From: JAVBTR01 sp031556065
GTDB taxonomy: Bacteria; Bacillota; Clostridia; Christensenellales; Aristaeellaceae
DNA: 64,000 bases
Assembly: GCA_031556065.1 (NCBI GenBank)
Contig: JAVBTR010000079.1
Span: 28,899-92,898 of the forward strand
Reading direction: 5' to 3'
The translations under genes were made by a program, and so were the position numbers. Below are positions 25,914 through 34,250 of the stretch, in pieces. The notes beneath the pieces were generated by a model. It saw nothing but the letters and a program-made list of their open reading frames with translations, did no database searches and was not told where the DNA came from. How positions within the stretch are numbered: position 1 is the stretch's first letter; every line of letters starts with the position of its first letter.

Positions 25914-27230
25914 TCACGCTTTCTTCAACCCATACTCCAGTTCAAGCAATTTCCAGTAATCTGGTATAAGCGTCACGTCAAAGTTATTAAAATAAAAACA
26001 AGCGTGGGCACAGCCAATATGCGGCTCACTATGAAACGTCCAGTGAACCCTAAACCTACAATGGTCGCTGGTAGCCCCTTGAAATCCGCAATGCCGACAG
26101 CTGTCCGCCATCATTAATTCTTGTATGCTTTCAGGCATTGCATCGATTTGGGGCATATACTTGTCCATCTCTTTTAGCCTAATGTGCAAAAGTTGCTCGG
26201 TCATTCCAAGCGCGATATACCCGCCCTGATACATCCGCGCAATACGCTTGGATTTGTATGAATAGTCACCATTGAACAAGACATCTTTATACTGCAAGGA
26301 ATGCGCATAAAATGCAAGGGAAAATCTTTTCAACTGCGGCGAATAGCCCCAGTAATCAGCTTCGTCGCCTATCCATTGTTCAATTGACAATGCATTGCGA
26401 TCAGCAGTTATTTTGTAATCAAAACGATAGTAGTGATGATGAAATTCGTTAGCCCATATTTTTACGTCTGTGCGATCGGTTTTTAGCAAATCCCAACATT
26501 TGCAGTAGGCTTTAATCGTGTCTATCATCTGAGGAAAATCGGGAAACGAAACAACAAAAGACTCAACATTTTTGCCAAAAGGCTTTCCGGCAAACCCTGA
26601 AATCTCAAAGCCAAAATCAACCAACCGCGATAGAAGTAGCTCGTATTTGGGCACAGGGCCAGATACCGATCCTGTTCCTTTTTTATTGGCGCTTTTGTAA
26701 GCATCTGTGTTAACGATTAGCTGATGTTCTTGCAGTTTACTGCAACATGATAGATTTGACAAGGTATCAACAAAACGATGGAGGGTGCGGTATCCTTCTC
26801 TGGCGAGATTGTAATCCTGTGATGCGATATCTACAAGCGCTATACCATAGGCTTCCGGCTGCTTTGACATGTCCATATAGATGTCTTTGGCAAGTTCGCA
26901 CAGTTTTGAAAAGCATTGTGAAAAATCCCTAGGCAAGTTGGCTTGGAGTGGGTATTCAGCTGGTACACTCAAAATTGCTCGTGCAAACGATCTCGCTTGA
27001 TGCTGACAATGATATTTAAACGCATCAACCAATTGATCATGTCCATTTGACGGTTCTAGAAGCCTTATCGTCTTTTCATCAACCCACTGTGCGCGCCCGT
27101 TCTTAACAAGTCCATTTGCCCGGCGAAGATAAGTAGTGTGTTGAGATTGCCCGGTTGTATTGATTACATCAATTAGGTTGTCAAATTTTGTTTGTTCCGC
27201 ATTGTTGCTAGGTATATTTTTATTTATCAC
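25914..27230 (-). CDS. Unrecognised 438-residue protein in an AT-rich island
   Basis: I do not recognise this family. The protein is soluble, with no signal or membrane segment, and rich in aromatic residues. The only motif that stands out is a C-terminal cysteine/histidine cluster at residues 378-411 (CRHC, then DHC near 391, His pairs, then CAHAC), a likely zinc site. A middle block HHHYYRFDYK near residue 275 and GDEADYWGYSP near 300 may be catalytic, but this is a guess. The start is GTG 27230 with AAGGAGG seven bases upstream. Base composition and codon use are clearly more AT-rich than in neighbours, suggesting recent transfer. No mobile gene is next to it. Confidence 0.75.
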   Translation of the reverse strand: MINKNIPSNNAEQTKFDNLIDVINTTGQSQHTTYLRRANGLVKNGRAQWVDEKTIRLLEPSNGHDQLVDAFKYHCQHQARSFARAILSVPAEYPLQANLPRDFSQCFSKLCELAKDIYMDMSKQPEAYGIALVDIASQDYNLAREGYRTLHRFVDTLSNLSCCSKLQEHQLIVNTDAYKSANKKGTGSVSGPVPKYELLLSRLVDFGFEISGFAGKPFGKNVESFVVSFPDFPQMIDTIKAYCKCWDLLKTDRTDVKIWANEFHHHYYRFDYKITADRNALSIEQWIGDEADYWGYSPQLKRFSLAFYAHSLQYKDVLFNGDYSYKSKRIARMYQGGYIALGMTEQLLHIRLKEMDKYMPQIDAMPESIQELMMADSCRHCGFQGATSDHCRFRVHWTFHSEPHIGCAHACFYFNNFDVTLIPDYWKLLELEYGLKKA

Positions 27231-27409
27231 AAATAATCCTCCTTGATATTATGACAGCAGGACACGTTTTCATTTAGTTGGGTTTTGTGCCTTTCGCCTA
27301 AATACGGCAAAAGCACGCTTGGGTCTTTATATATAAAACAAGCATCTACAATGTTATATACATTCTCCGTTTGCTTCGATGGGTGCCGTCCCCTCAATGT
27401 ATACCGCAA
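27227..27409 (-). CDS. Possible 60-residue protein overlapping the unknown gene
   Basis: A short frame starting with TTG at 27409 ends in TGA that overlaps the GTG start of the 438-residue gene (GTGA junction), so it could be a leader cistron with translational coupling. No ribosome site was seen before the TTG and no family is recognisable, so this is weak. The rest of the gap 27410-27718 contains only the terminator at 27571-27599 and the repeat at 27682-27707; I see no other feature in it. Confidence 0.2.
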   Translation of the reverse strand: MRYTLRGRHPSKQTENVYNIVDACFIYKDPSVLLPYLGERHKTQLNENVSCCHNIKEDYL

Positions 27410-27570
27410 TTGTAAGCTACAAAGTGAATAAAGTCAACAATGTTGTAATAACGCCCGCAGTGAAATTGCGAAACTGTTTATTTAGGAAAGATCGCGAGTG
27501 TCTTTCGCAAGCGCAACCAATTGCGCGAAGAATTATTTCTCCCCGGTGCGGTATTATATGTTAAAGAAAA

Positions 27571-27599
27571 CCGAAGTCATCTCAAACAGATAACTTCGG
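27571..27599 (-). terminator. Intrinsic terminator of the sugar ABC/ROK operon
   Basis: Arms of 12 bases (27571-27582 and 27588-27599) pair with one mismatch. Read on the minus strand the stem is followed by TTTTCTTT, and it lies about 120 bases beyond the ROK gene stop. Confidence 0.7.
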
Positions 27600-27681
27600 C
27601 TTCCTTGGACCAAAGTAAAAACAACAAGTTGCTCAATTGCGACATTTATTCTTTTTACTTTTCTACCTTGACAAACGTCTT

Positions 27682-27707
27682 CCCCTAAAAGAAAATGGGG
27701 TCTCGCA
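27682..27707 (-). repeat. Dispersed 3'-end repeat, copy 2
   Basis: CCCCTAAAAGAAAATGGGG forms a small hairpin and runs into TCTCGCAAT. The core matches the complement of 25561-25579 in 15 of 16 bases, and TAAAAGAAAA also occurs in the hairpin loop at 16238-16281 and at 60381-60390. Confidence 0.5.
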
Positions 27708-27718
27708 ATATTTCCATA

Positions 27719-28993
27719 TCACCCGTCCACATAAAGCGCGTTATGATTGAAGTACGCGGCGTTTAAAATCTGCCAGCCCCCTTGGACGTCGGAATCGTAT
27801 AAATCCCGGTCGTCGTAGCGGGTTTCGAAGGCGCCTTCCCGTGGGTAATAGCGGAAGGAGGAAAGCATTTTTTTAAGGCTCAGATCGAAATAATCGTCAG
27901 CATGTCCGAAATCCCCTTGAAAAACCACGCAGTCCGGGTCGCTGGCCAGCGCAATGTTGTGCAGGGCCGTAGCGAAGCAGCCGGCCAGGTAGCGGACGAT
28001 TTCCCGGGCGTAGGAATCCTCTTGGCGGGAAGCGCTGAAAATATCCGCAAATTGAATGTGGCTTGCGGGAATCGCACTTAAGGGGGATTCGGCAGGGGGG
28101 GGATTGGCCTGGACTTTTTGGCGGACCCTTTCAATGCTCACTAGGCGTTCCAAACACCCATGCTTGCCGCAGCCGCAGATTTCATCGTCATAGGGTTCCA
28201 CTGTCATGTGGCCAATCTCGCCGATGAGGGCATTCTTCCCATCGATGGCTTCCCCGCTTTTGATCACGCAACCGGAAACCCCGAAGCCGGTATATAAAGT
28301 CAATACGTATTTGTCGTTTAGTTCAGGGGATAAAAGCAGTATGGATCGGCCTGTGGTTTTCCCGGCGCTTTCCACCTTGACAACGGTGTTTGTGGGAAAC
28401 AAGGTATAAAGATACTTGCCCAAATCCACATCCGCACCCCATTGGGGAGAAAAAGCGGAATAGCGAAGGCGAAGGCGCTTGGCATCCACCGTGCCGGTAA
28501 TGGAAAGCAGGGCACCGTATAGGGATTCCCGATCCAGCAGGTTTTTCTGCTGTAAAAGGGTCAGTTGATCGTCGATAAAATTGAAAATGTCGCGAAGGGG
28601 GCGGGTGGTATCGAAGGGATAGCTTTGGGAAAGCTCTGTCTGCCCCGTAAGAGAAAGCATATTCAGCCGGATACAGCCGGGCCACAGGCTGATGGTAAGC
28701 ACCTTGCGGGTTTCGGCAATGGCGAAGTATTCCGGCTTCTTGCCCCCCACATCGGAAGAATGACCCAGGCCAACAGAGCGCAGGACCCCTTTTTTGCAAA
28801 AGAATTGAATGGCCCGCATCACCGTTAGCTTGCTGATCCCCGTTACGGCGGATACATCGGCCACAGTGCATTCCAAGCCTAGCTTAAACACCTGCAAAAC
28901 CATGTACCGGTTTTCGTGCTTTAAATCTACCGGCATAGCGGGTAAGGCCGCATCCTCTTTAACGACCCCTGTAAACGTCATGGTAAATCCCAC
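27719..28993 (-). CDS. ROK-family transcriptional regulator
   Basis: A 424-residue ROK protein with an N-terminal winged helix (VADVSAVTGISKLTVMRAIQFF) and a C-terminal sugar-kinase-like half carrying the ROK zinc signature CGCGKHGCLE near residue 275. A catalytic-type GIGHM-like GEIGHMTVEP precedes it. The winged helix marks it as an XylR/NagC-like repressor rather than a free glucokinase. It is the last gene of the sugar ABC operon, 35 bases after the permease, so it likely controls that operon; a ROK-like site lies at 32232-32266 in the operon promoter. The effector sugar is unknown. Confidence 0.9.
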   Translation of the reverse strand: MGFTMTFTGVVKEDAALPAMPVDLKHENRYMVLQVFKLGLECTVADVSAVTGISKLTVMRAIQFFCKKGVLRSVGLGHSSDVGGKKPEYFAIAETRKVLTISLWPGCIRLNMLSLTGQTELSQSYPFDTTRPLRDIFNFIDDQLTLLQQKNLLDRESLYGALLSITGTVDAKRLRLRYSAFSPQWGADVDLGKYLYTLFPTNTVVKVESAGKTTGRSILLLSPELNDKYVLTLYTGFGVSGCVIKSGEAIDGKNALIGEIGHMTVEPYDDEICGCGKHGCLERLVSIERVRQKVQANPPPAESPLSAIPASHIQFADIFSASRQEDSYAREIVRYLAGCFATALHNIALASDPDCVVFQGDFGHADDYFDLSLKKMLSSFRYYPREGAFETRYDDRDLYDSDVQGGWQILNAAYFNHNALYVDG

Positions 28994-29028
28994 CTAAATC
29001 ATCAATTGCCATATTATAACACACAGTA

Positions 29029-29892
29029 TTAACCTTTGACAGCCCCTTGGGTCAGTCCCTCAACGATCTGGTTGGAAAAGATGCAGTACACGATGATCGT
29101 TGGGGCAACGGCGATTACAATGGCCGAAAACATTTTTACATAGTTGGTTTCGTAGGGTCCCACGAAATAGGTCAGCGACACGGGCAGGGTCTTTTTAAGG
29201 GGATCGGAGATAAAGCACATCGCCAAAAGCAGCTCGTTCCAGGTGTTTACGAAGGTCATCAGCCCTGTTACGAACAGGCCCGTGGCCGACATGGGCAGGG
29301 CAATCTGGGTGAAAATCCGGGTCAAGCCACAGCCATCGATACAGGCGGATTCGAACAATTCCCCGGGAATCCCTTTGAAAAACCCTGTCATGATATAGAT
29401 GGTCAGCGGCAAAGCGAAGGTGGCGTAAGGGATGATCAAGCCCATGAGCGTGTTGGAAAGGTGGACCTCCGCCATCATGATAAACATGGGAATGAGCAGG
29501 CAATGAGCCGGGATCATCATGCCGATCATGAAATAGGTAAGCATGAGATTGTTAATGCGGAACTTAAGCCTGGCGATGGCAAAGGCCGCCATAGAGCCAA
29601 TAACCATGCTGGCCAGCAGAGTGCTTACCGACACGATAGTGGAATTAACAAGCGCGGCGCCCAAGTGGCCGTTTGTCCAAGAATAGATATAGTTTTCGAT
29701 CTGGATGGTTTCCGGCAGACCAAAGGGGTTGGAAAACAGTTCCGCGTTGGTCTTAAGGGATACCATCACGATCCACAAAAGGGGCAGCAGGTATACCAGC
29801 GCCACCAGAATAAAGAAGGTATAAATAATCACCGTACTCAGTTGCGCCTTTTTACGGGTGCGGCCGGGCCTTTTGGCAAGGGTCAAACTCAT
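29029..29892 (-). CDS. Carbohydrate ABC transporter permease, MalG type
   Basis: A 287-residue six-helix permease with the EAA loop ESACIDGCGLTRIFTQIALP around residue 180-200 and the terminal QIVEGLTQGAVKG typical of CUT1 MalG partners. ATG 29892 follows AAGGAGGGC by eight bases. It is translated 13 bases after the MalF-type gene and imports sugar delivered by the 30934-32214 binding protein. The energising ATPase is not in the operon, as is common in Bacillota that share MsmX. Confidence 0.94.
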   Translation of the reverse strand: MSLTLAKRPGRTRKKAQLSTVIIYTFFILVALVYLLPLLWIVMVSLKTNAELFSNPFGLPETIQIENYIYSWTNGHLGAALVNSTIVSVSTLLASMVIGSMAAFAIARLKFRINNLMLTYFMIGMMIPAHCLLIPMFIMMAEVHLSNTLMGLIIPYATFALPLTIYIMTGFFKGIPGELFESACIDGCGLTRIFTQIALPMSATGLFVTGLMTFVNTWNELLLAMCFISDPLKKTLPVSLTYFVGPYETNYVKMFSAIVIAVAPTIIVYCIFSNQIVEGLTQGAVKG

Positions 29893-29905
29893 TGCTTTGC
29901 CCTCC

Positions 29906-30793
29906 TTACATTTCGTAGTTTTCTACGCGGATCACTTTTTGCACAATGAACGTGGTTAACAGGCACAGGGCCAGCAGCACCACGGATATGGCCGAGCCGT
30001 AGCCATATTTAAAGTAGGCAAAGCCCTGAAAATACAGCCATGTGGCGATGTTTTCGGTAATATGGTTGGGGCCGCCCTGGGTCATATTGTAAACCAGATC
30101 GAAGAATTTTAAGGAGCCAATGCAGTTAAGGGACATGGCGGTAACGATCATAGGCTTAATTAAAGGCAGCGTAATATGGGAAAAAGCGTTTAGCTTATTG
30201 GCACCGTCCACATAGGCGGCTTCGTATAGCGAGCGGTTGATCCCCATGATCTGGGCCATGTAGAGCATCATATTCTGGCCTACATATTGCCACAGCGCCA
30301 CAAAGGCGATCACCCACATGGGCAGGGGAATAAATCCGGTAAATTCCGTTAGCCACAAGGGGCCTTGAATACCTACCAAAGCCAATAGCTGGTTAATACC
30401 CAGGTTGGGCTTGAGCAGGAAGCAGAACAATAAACCCAGCGCCGCCGAAGACAGCACACAGGGTAGATAAATTACATTTTTAAAGAAGTTGCGGCCTTTC
30501 TCCATATTAGTTAATAACGACGCAAAGAGAATGCCTACGATCAGCTGGCTCACAACAGAAAAGAGCATAAAAAAGATGGTGTTTTTAAAGGCGGTAAGGA
30601 AAATTTCGTCCTTAGTAAAAAGCTTGATATAGTTATCCAGCCCGATGAATTTGGGGGCGGATAGGGCGTTCCATTTGCATAGAGAAATATAAATGGAATA
30701 ACAAATGGGGGCAAAAAGGATCACCGTAAACAGCAAAATAGCCGGAAGCAAAAACAGAATGATGGCTCTTTTGTCGGATAACATTTTATGCAT
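29906..30793 (-). CDS. Carbohydrate ABC transporter permease, MalF type
   Basis: A 295-residue permease starting MHKMLSDKRAIILFLLPAIL, with six membrane segments and the EAA loop EAAYVDGANKLNAFSHITLP. I chose ATG 30793 since GGAGG lies eight bases upstream; an in-frame extension to 30835 overlaps the palindrome at 30832-30851 and lacks a ribosome site. It forms the membrane pore with the MalG partner. No C-terminal anomaly was seen. Confidence 0.93.
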   Translation of the reverse strand: MHKMLSDKRAIILFLLPAILLFTVILFAPICYSIYISLCKWNALSAPKFIGLDNYIKLFTKDEIFLTAFKNTIFFMLFSVVSQLIVGILFASLLTNMEKGRNFFKNVIYLPCVLSSAALGLLFCFLLKPNLGINQLLALVGIQGPLWLTEFTGFIPLPMWVIAFVALWQYVGQNMMLYMAQIMGINRSLYEAAYVDGANKLNAFSHITLPLIKPMIVTAMSLNCIGSLKFFDLVYNMTQGGPNHITENIATWLYFQGFAYFKYGYGSAISVVLLALCLLTTFIVQKVIRVENYEM

Positions 30794-30831
30794 GGCGCAC
30801 ACCTCCATGTGATGTGGAAAAAAGGCGGGTT

Positions 30832-30915
30832 CCAAGGGATATATCCCTTGGCAGGGGGGAGCCCTTTTGCTTGTATAAACATGGAGGGCAGCTGCCTTTT
30901 ATGCAGCAGCTGCCC
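30832..30915 (-). repeat. Palindrome plus hairpin between binding-protein and permease genes
   Basis: CCAAGGGATA/TATCCCTTGG at 30832-30851 is a perfect 20-base palindrome. A second 10-bp stem (30886-30895 with 30906-30915) lies between it and the upstream binding-protein gene. The position matches the tandem hairpins at 16211-16281 in the other ABC operon. Confidence 0.7.
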
Positions 30916-30933
30916 CCTGTAAAATCCCCTGTT

Positions 30934-32214
30934 TTATTCCCAAACTTCGTCTTCGTAGAAATCGTTAATGGATTTTAGCGCCTGTTCAACGGTCTTCTGG
31001 CCCAGCACCACAGATACCATGGCATTGTCATACACGTCGCCCGCTTCAACGGAAGCCAGGGATTCGTTGTAGAACCCAAAGGTGCCTGTCATGTTTTCCA
31101 GAATCGCGTTTACGTAGCTCAATTGCTTAGGTGCCTTTTCATAATCGATATCCACCAAGGTTACGGGAATCTTGCCGCCCACTTCGGCGGTGTATTTCTG
31201 GGCGATATCATCGGTGAAATACTTAAGCAATTCTTTAACAGCATCGGGATGAGCGGTGGTCTTGGAAACCAAAAGGTTATCGGTCTTCACGATCATACGG
31301 TTAGGATCCGCAGCGCCTTCGATAGCCGGGAACTGGAACACGCCGCACTTGTCTTCAAAGGCGGGGTTGGAACCGTTGATCTGGCCAATAACCCAGGAGC
31401 CCTGGATTAGAATGGCGGCCTGCTCGTTGTAGAACTGGGCAACGCACTCGTCGTTGGTATCGGAAGCGCAGGTCTTTTGGAAGAACTTGGACATTTCCAA
31501 CAGCTTATTCATCGCCACGGTGTAGGATTCTTCTTCAATCCAGGTGGAAGTGCCTTCGGAAACAGCGATCAGGTTATCGGGGCCGCCAGCACGGTCGCAC
31601 AGATAGCCCGCCACCATGGATAAGCACCAGGCAGTACCTGCAGAACAGGTGATAGGTTGGTAGCCAGCAGCCTGCAATTTTTCGCAAGCGGCAATAAATT
31701 CTTCGAAGGTGGCAGGAACTTCCACGCCGGCTTTTTCAAACATTTCGGTGTTGTAGAAGCAGCAGGCTGCGGCAAAGTTGGTGGGGATCGCCATGATCTG
31801 GTCATCATAGGTCAGCCGTTCGAAAATACCGCCGGAGAAGGAATCGGCCCATTCCGGATCGGAAGCCAGCATTTCATCCAAAGGCATGCAAAGGCCCGCT
31901 TCTACGTATACGTCCATGTTGGGGCCGGGGTTGCAGACCCAAACATCGGGGACCTGTTTGGAGGCGATGAGTGCGGCAACCTTGGAATCGTATTCTTCCA
32001 GGTTGGTGGTGATGACGTTGACGTGATAGCCGTTATCCGCTTCGTTAAAGCGTTTTACCACATCGGCATACCCCTTGGTGATCAGGTCGTTGGTGGCGTT
32101 CAAATCATCCCAGAATACCCAGGTGATGACCTTGTCTTCGGCCAGGGCCACAGTGCCCATTGCCATGGTCAGAACCATTGCCAGTGCGAGAATCCATGCA
32201 AGTGTCTTTTTCAT
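30934..32214 (-). CDS. Extracellular sugar-binding protein of CUT1 ABC transporter
   Basis: A 426-residue solute-binding protein with a signal peptide (MKKTLAWILALAMVLTMAMG, cleaved near ALAED, no lipobox) and the family-1 fold: ADVVKRFNEADNGYHVNVIT, VPDVWVCNPGP, and the C-terminal KSTLSINDFYEDEV-like end. Lacking a lipid anchor is unusual for Gram-positive binding proteins, but the hydrophobic stretch is intact. ATG 32214 has GAAGGAG upstream. It heads the operon under a sigma-A promoter with a ROK-like operator. Confidence 0.93.
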   Translation of the reverse strand: MKKTLAWILALAMVLTMAMGTVALAEDKVITWVFWDDLNATNDLITKGYADVVKRFNEADNGYHVNVITTNLEEYDSKVAALIASKQVPDVWVCNPGPNMDVYVEAGLCMPLDEMLASDPEWADSFSGGIFERLTYDDQIMAIPTNFAAACCFYNTEMFEKAGVEVPATFEEFIAACEKLQAAGYQPITCSAGTAWCLSMVAGYLCDRAGGPDNLIAVSEGTSTWIEEESYTVAMNKLLEMSKFFQKTCASDTNDECVAQFYNEQAAILIQGSWVIGQINGSNPAFEDKCGVFQFPAIEGAADPNRMIVKTDNLLVSKTTAHPDAVKELLKYFTDDIAQKYTAEVGGKIPVTLVDIDYEKAPKQLSYVNAILENMTGTFGFYNESLASVEAGDVYDNAMVSVVLGQKTVEQALKSINDFYEDEVWE

Positions 32215-32231
32215 TTTGCGTTCTCCTTCAT

Positions 32232-32307
32232 TTAGTTTGTTTTGTTAATAAACTATGTTTACTAACCTTGTTTGCTTTATATTACATCACGATAACCTTT
32301 TCGTCAA
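32232..32307 (-). promoter_or_regulatory. Promoter of the sugar ABC operon with ROK-like operator
   Basis: On the minus strand TTGACG (32302-32307) and TAATAT (32279-32284) have a 17-base spacer. Downstream of the start site lie overlapping inverted repeats: GTTAATAAAC 32244-32253 with GTTTACTAAC 32257-32266, and TTAGTTTGTT 32232-32241 with the AATAAACTA half. TTAGTTTGT-type half sites are what XylR/ROK repressors bind, so the operon-encoded ROK protein is the candidate ligand. Confidence 0.72.
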
Positions 32308-32411
32308 GAGTGTTTTTGATTATTTTGAACAATATTATTGTTTTGTTATTGTTTAAAGGAAAAAGAGGGAAAAGCGGCGAATAACAGCACTTAATGCAAA
32401 GGAGTGACAAT

Positions 32412-33494
32412 ATGAACTGGGAAATGGTGGACAAGAGCTTAACGGATCTGGTACAGCGCTACCATATTCCCGGCGGGGCGCTGGTCATTCATCATAAGGG
32501 GCAGCCCGTTTACAGCCGCTGTTTCGGCTATTCCGATTATGAAAACACCCGCCCTGCCACCTTGGATGATGTGTACTGGCTCTATTCTTTGACGAAACTG
32601 AGCACCGTCACAGCTGTAATGCAGTTAGTGGAAGCAGGCCTGATCAAGCTAAGCGACCCAGTAATGGCTTATTTGCCAGCCTTTCGGAACCTGCGGGTAG
32701 TGGATGGCGGCGCATTGCGACCTGCCAGAAGCCTTCTAACAGTAGCGCACCTTCTAACCATGAGGGGCGGATTTTCATACGATCTAAAAAACTTGAAAAT
32801 CGTTTTGCGGCCAGGGGATGGGCAGATGAAAGTGATCAACACCATTGCCAAGGAACCCTTGACAGCCGATCCGGGGGCCAGGTTTCAGTATAGCCTGTGC
32901 CATGATGTGCTAGGGGGCATTATTGAGAAGGTAACAGAACTAAGTCCCCAGGAGTATTTTCAAAAAAATATATACTCGCCGTTGGGCATGACAAAAACCC
33001 GCTTTGTGGCATCTGCGGATAAACGGCGGCCTTTTATGGCCCAGTATGTTTTTAATGAAGCCCACCAGCGGATTGAAAAGGCCGCGATGACCAATGAATA
33101 TGTGCTGACTCCTCAATACGCGTCCTGTGGGGCAGGGCTTACCTCTACTCCAGGGGATTATATTTGGTTGATCAATGCCCTAGCCAATGGGAAAACCATA
33201 TTGCGGGGAGAAACCATCTCGCTCATGGCGCAAAATCGTCTGCTTGGCAGCGATTTGAACGCATTTAAAGCCTGGCGTCCCGGGTACGGATATGGCTTGG
33301 GGATACGGTCCCGGTTAGGGCAGGAGGGAACGCCGGAATTCGGATGGGATGGCGCCGGCGGTGCTTACGCCCTTTGCGATCCGAAAGAAAAGCTGGCGGT
33401 GCTTTATATGCAGCAGGTACTGAACCTGCCCTATGCTTATGATGTGGTGCATCCCTCCCTGCGTGATGGGATTTTAAAGGGCATAGCCCTTTAA
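32412..33494 (+). CDS. Serine hydrolase of the beta-lactamase class C / PBP4* family
   Basis: A 360-residue beta-lactamase-fold protein with the catalytic SxxK motif SLTK at residues 59-62 and a Tyr in YSLCHDVLGG near 158; the YxN motif is YSL here, and the third motif is GWDGAGG near residue 315. Because there is no signal peptide it likely acts in the cytosol as an esterase or peptidase, not as a resistance enzyme. ATG 32412 has AAAGGAG; the upstream TTG-like start is less likely. The C-terminal GILKGIAL overlaps a palindromic repeat found at other gene ends. Confidence 0.86.
   Translation: MNWEMVDKSLTDLVQRYHIPGGALVIHHKGQPVYSRCFGYSDYENTRPATLDDVYWLYSLTKLSTVTAVMQLVEAGLIKLSDPVMAYLPAFRNLRVVDGGALRPARSLLTVAHLLTMRGGFSYDLKNLKIVLRPGDGQMKVINTIAKEPLTADPGARFQYSLCHDVLGGIIEKVTELSPQEYFQKNIYSPLGMTKTRFVASADKRRPFMAQYVFNEAHQRIEKAAMTNEYVLTPQYASCGAGLTSTPGDYIWLINALANGKTILRGETISLMAQNRLLGSDLNAFKAWRPGYGYGLGIRSRLGQEGTPEFGWDGAGGAYALCDPKEKLAVLYMQQVLNLPYAYDVVHPSLRDGILKGIAL
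33472..33492. repeat. Palindromic repeat at the hydrolase 3' end
   Basis: TTTTAAAGGGC and GCCCTTTAA, with a short ATA loop, overlap the last codons of the hydrolase. The related arms AAGGG(R)TATATCCCTT and AAAGGGTTATATCCTTTAA are found at 30832, 40389 and 53350. Confidence 0.5.
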
Positions 33495-33692
33495 CGGGTT
33501 ACAGAATGGAACCCTATCGTTCTTGTTGAAATAGAAATGCAAAACCCAGGCCAAGGAAGCGAAGCGATCCCTATGGCTCACACTGGCATTGGTTGGGGTA
33601 TTTACCCTTAAATTTGTGTTGGAGATATATTACATGGGTAACTATCAAAACGAAATGTAAAAAACAGGAGGCGCAAAACCTCCTGCTTTATG
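33495..33692. other. Short gene-free stretch with a minus-strand terminator
   Basis: I see no gene between the hydrolase stop and the small minus-strand gene. A stem CAGGAGG 33665-33671 with CCTCCTG 33679-33685 reads into a T run on the minus strand (33658-33664) and terminates the small gene at 33693. The remaining 160 bases show nothing recognisable. Confidence 0.5.
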
Positions 33693-33869
33693 CTAGTCAT
33701 CCCCCTGGGTTAAGTTCTGGGCGTAATCCACCAAGCTTAAAACGCTGTTAATGTTATCTTTTCTTGTATTGATCTGCTCCTTTACGTAATCGGGCAGGTT
33801 ATCGTAGTACTTCTTGGCACGTTTATCATCCTGCAAAAGGGCATCCAAATCAGGGTAAGTTTTATTCAC
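33693..33869 (-). CDS. Small protein, divergent paralogue of the next gene
   Basis: A 58-residue acidic helical protein of unrecognised family. Its middle part (LLQDDKRAKKYYDNLPDYVK, then EQINTRKDNINSVLSLVDYA) aligns with the 75-residue product on the other strand. GTG 33869 has GGAGG eight bases upstream; the apparent start further upstream is only an extension. It is transcribed away from its partner and ends in a good terminator. The function is unknown. Confidence 0.6.
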   Translation of the reverse strand: MNKTYPDLDALLQDDKRAKKYYDNLPDYVKEQINTRKDNINSVLSLVDYAQNLTQGDD

Positions 33870-33946
33870 GGCATTCACCTCCAAACAACGCTAGTATATC
33901 CCAAGGGCAATTTCAAGATACTATCAGCAAAAAGGAGTTGCTTGAT

Positions 33947-34174
33947 ATGCCTAATTCACTTAAAGCCTTGTTTGACACCGACCGGGAAGCTTATGCATTT
34001 TTTATGTCCCTGCCCATGTTTACAAAGGATCAAATCCGGGCCAATGCTCACCAGATTACCGATCGGGCAGCCTTAAGCGCCATGGCCCATAACGCCTCCC
34101 ACGATGCCTTGAAGCTAGAGCAATATGAACCCATGTTCGAGGATGAAACAGACAGTGAGATTGACTTAATGTAA
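33947..34174 (+). CDS. Small acidic protein, divergent paralogue
   Basis: A 75-residue protein whose first 50 residues follow the same pattern as the 58-residue neighbour: LKALFDTDREAYAFFMSLPM, a QI-rich helix, then LSAMAHNA, plus an acidic tail (EPMFEDETDSEIDLM). ATG 33947 follows AAAGGAG; an in-frame TTG at 33938 is not needed. The two genes are head-to-head with 77 bases between them, so a shared control region is likely. Function is unknown. Confidence 0.6.
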   Translation: MPNSLKALFDTDREAYAFFMSLPMFTKDQIRANAHQITDRAALSAMAHNASHDALKLEQYEPMFEDETDSEIDLM

Positions 34175-34194
34175 AAGCAGCTCCACCGTTTTTC

Positions 34195-34223
34195 TTGTGA
34201 AAGGCCTTGAGATTTGCTATACT
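34195..34223 (+). promoter_or_regulatory. sigma-A promoter for the methyltransferase/HD gene pair
   Basis: TTGTGA at 34195-34200 and TATACT at 34218-34223 have a 17-base spacer, and the start codon follows 28 bases downstream with GAGGTG as ribosome site. Confidence 0.65.
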
Positions 34224-34250
34224 GTAAACCAAAGAACGTGAGGTGGCGCC

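Noticed and set aside
27379..27564. Short + strand frame before the ROK operon terminator
   Set aside because: No ribosome site, no recognisable pattern, and it crosses spacer with a minus-strand terminator.
29047..29949. Long open frame on the + strand opposite the permease genes
   Set aside because: It is antisense to two clear permeases, has repeated His/Gly-rich low-complexity content and no ribosome site.
32412..33494. Beta-lactam resistance gene controlled by the BlaI/BlaR1-like pair
   Set aside because: The product has no signal peptide, is 9 kb away from the regulators and lacks the palindromic operators, so linkage is not supported.
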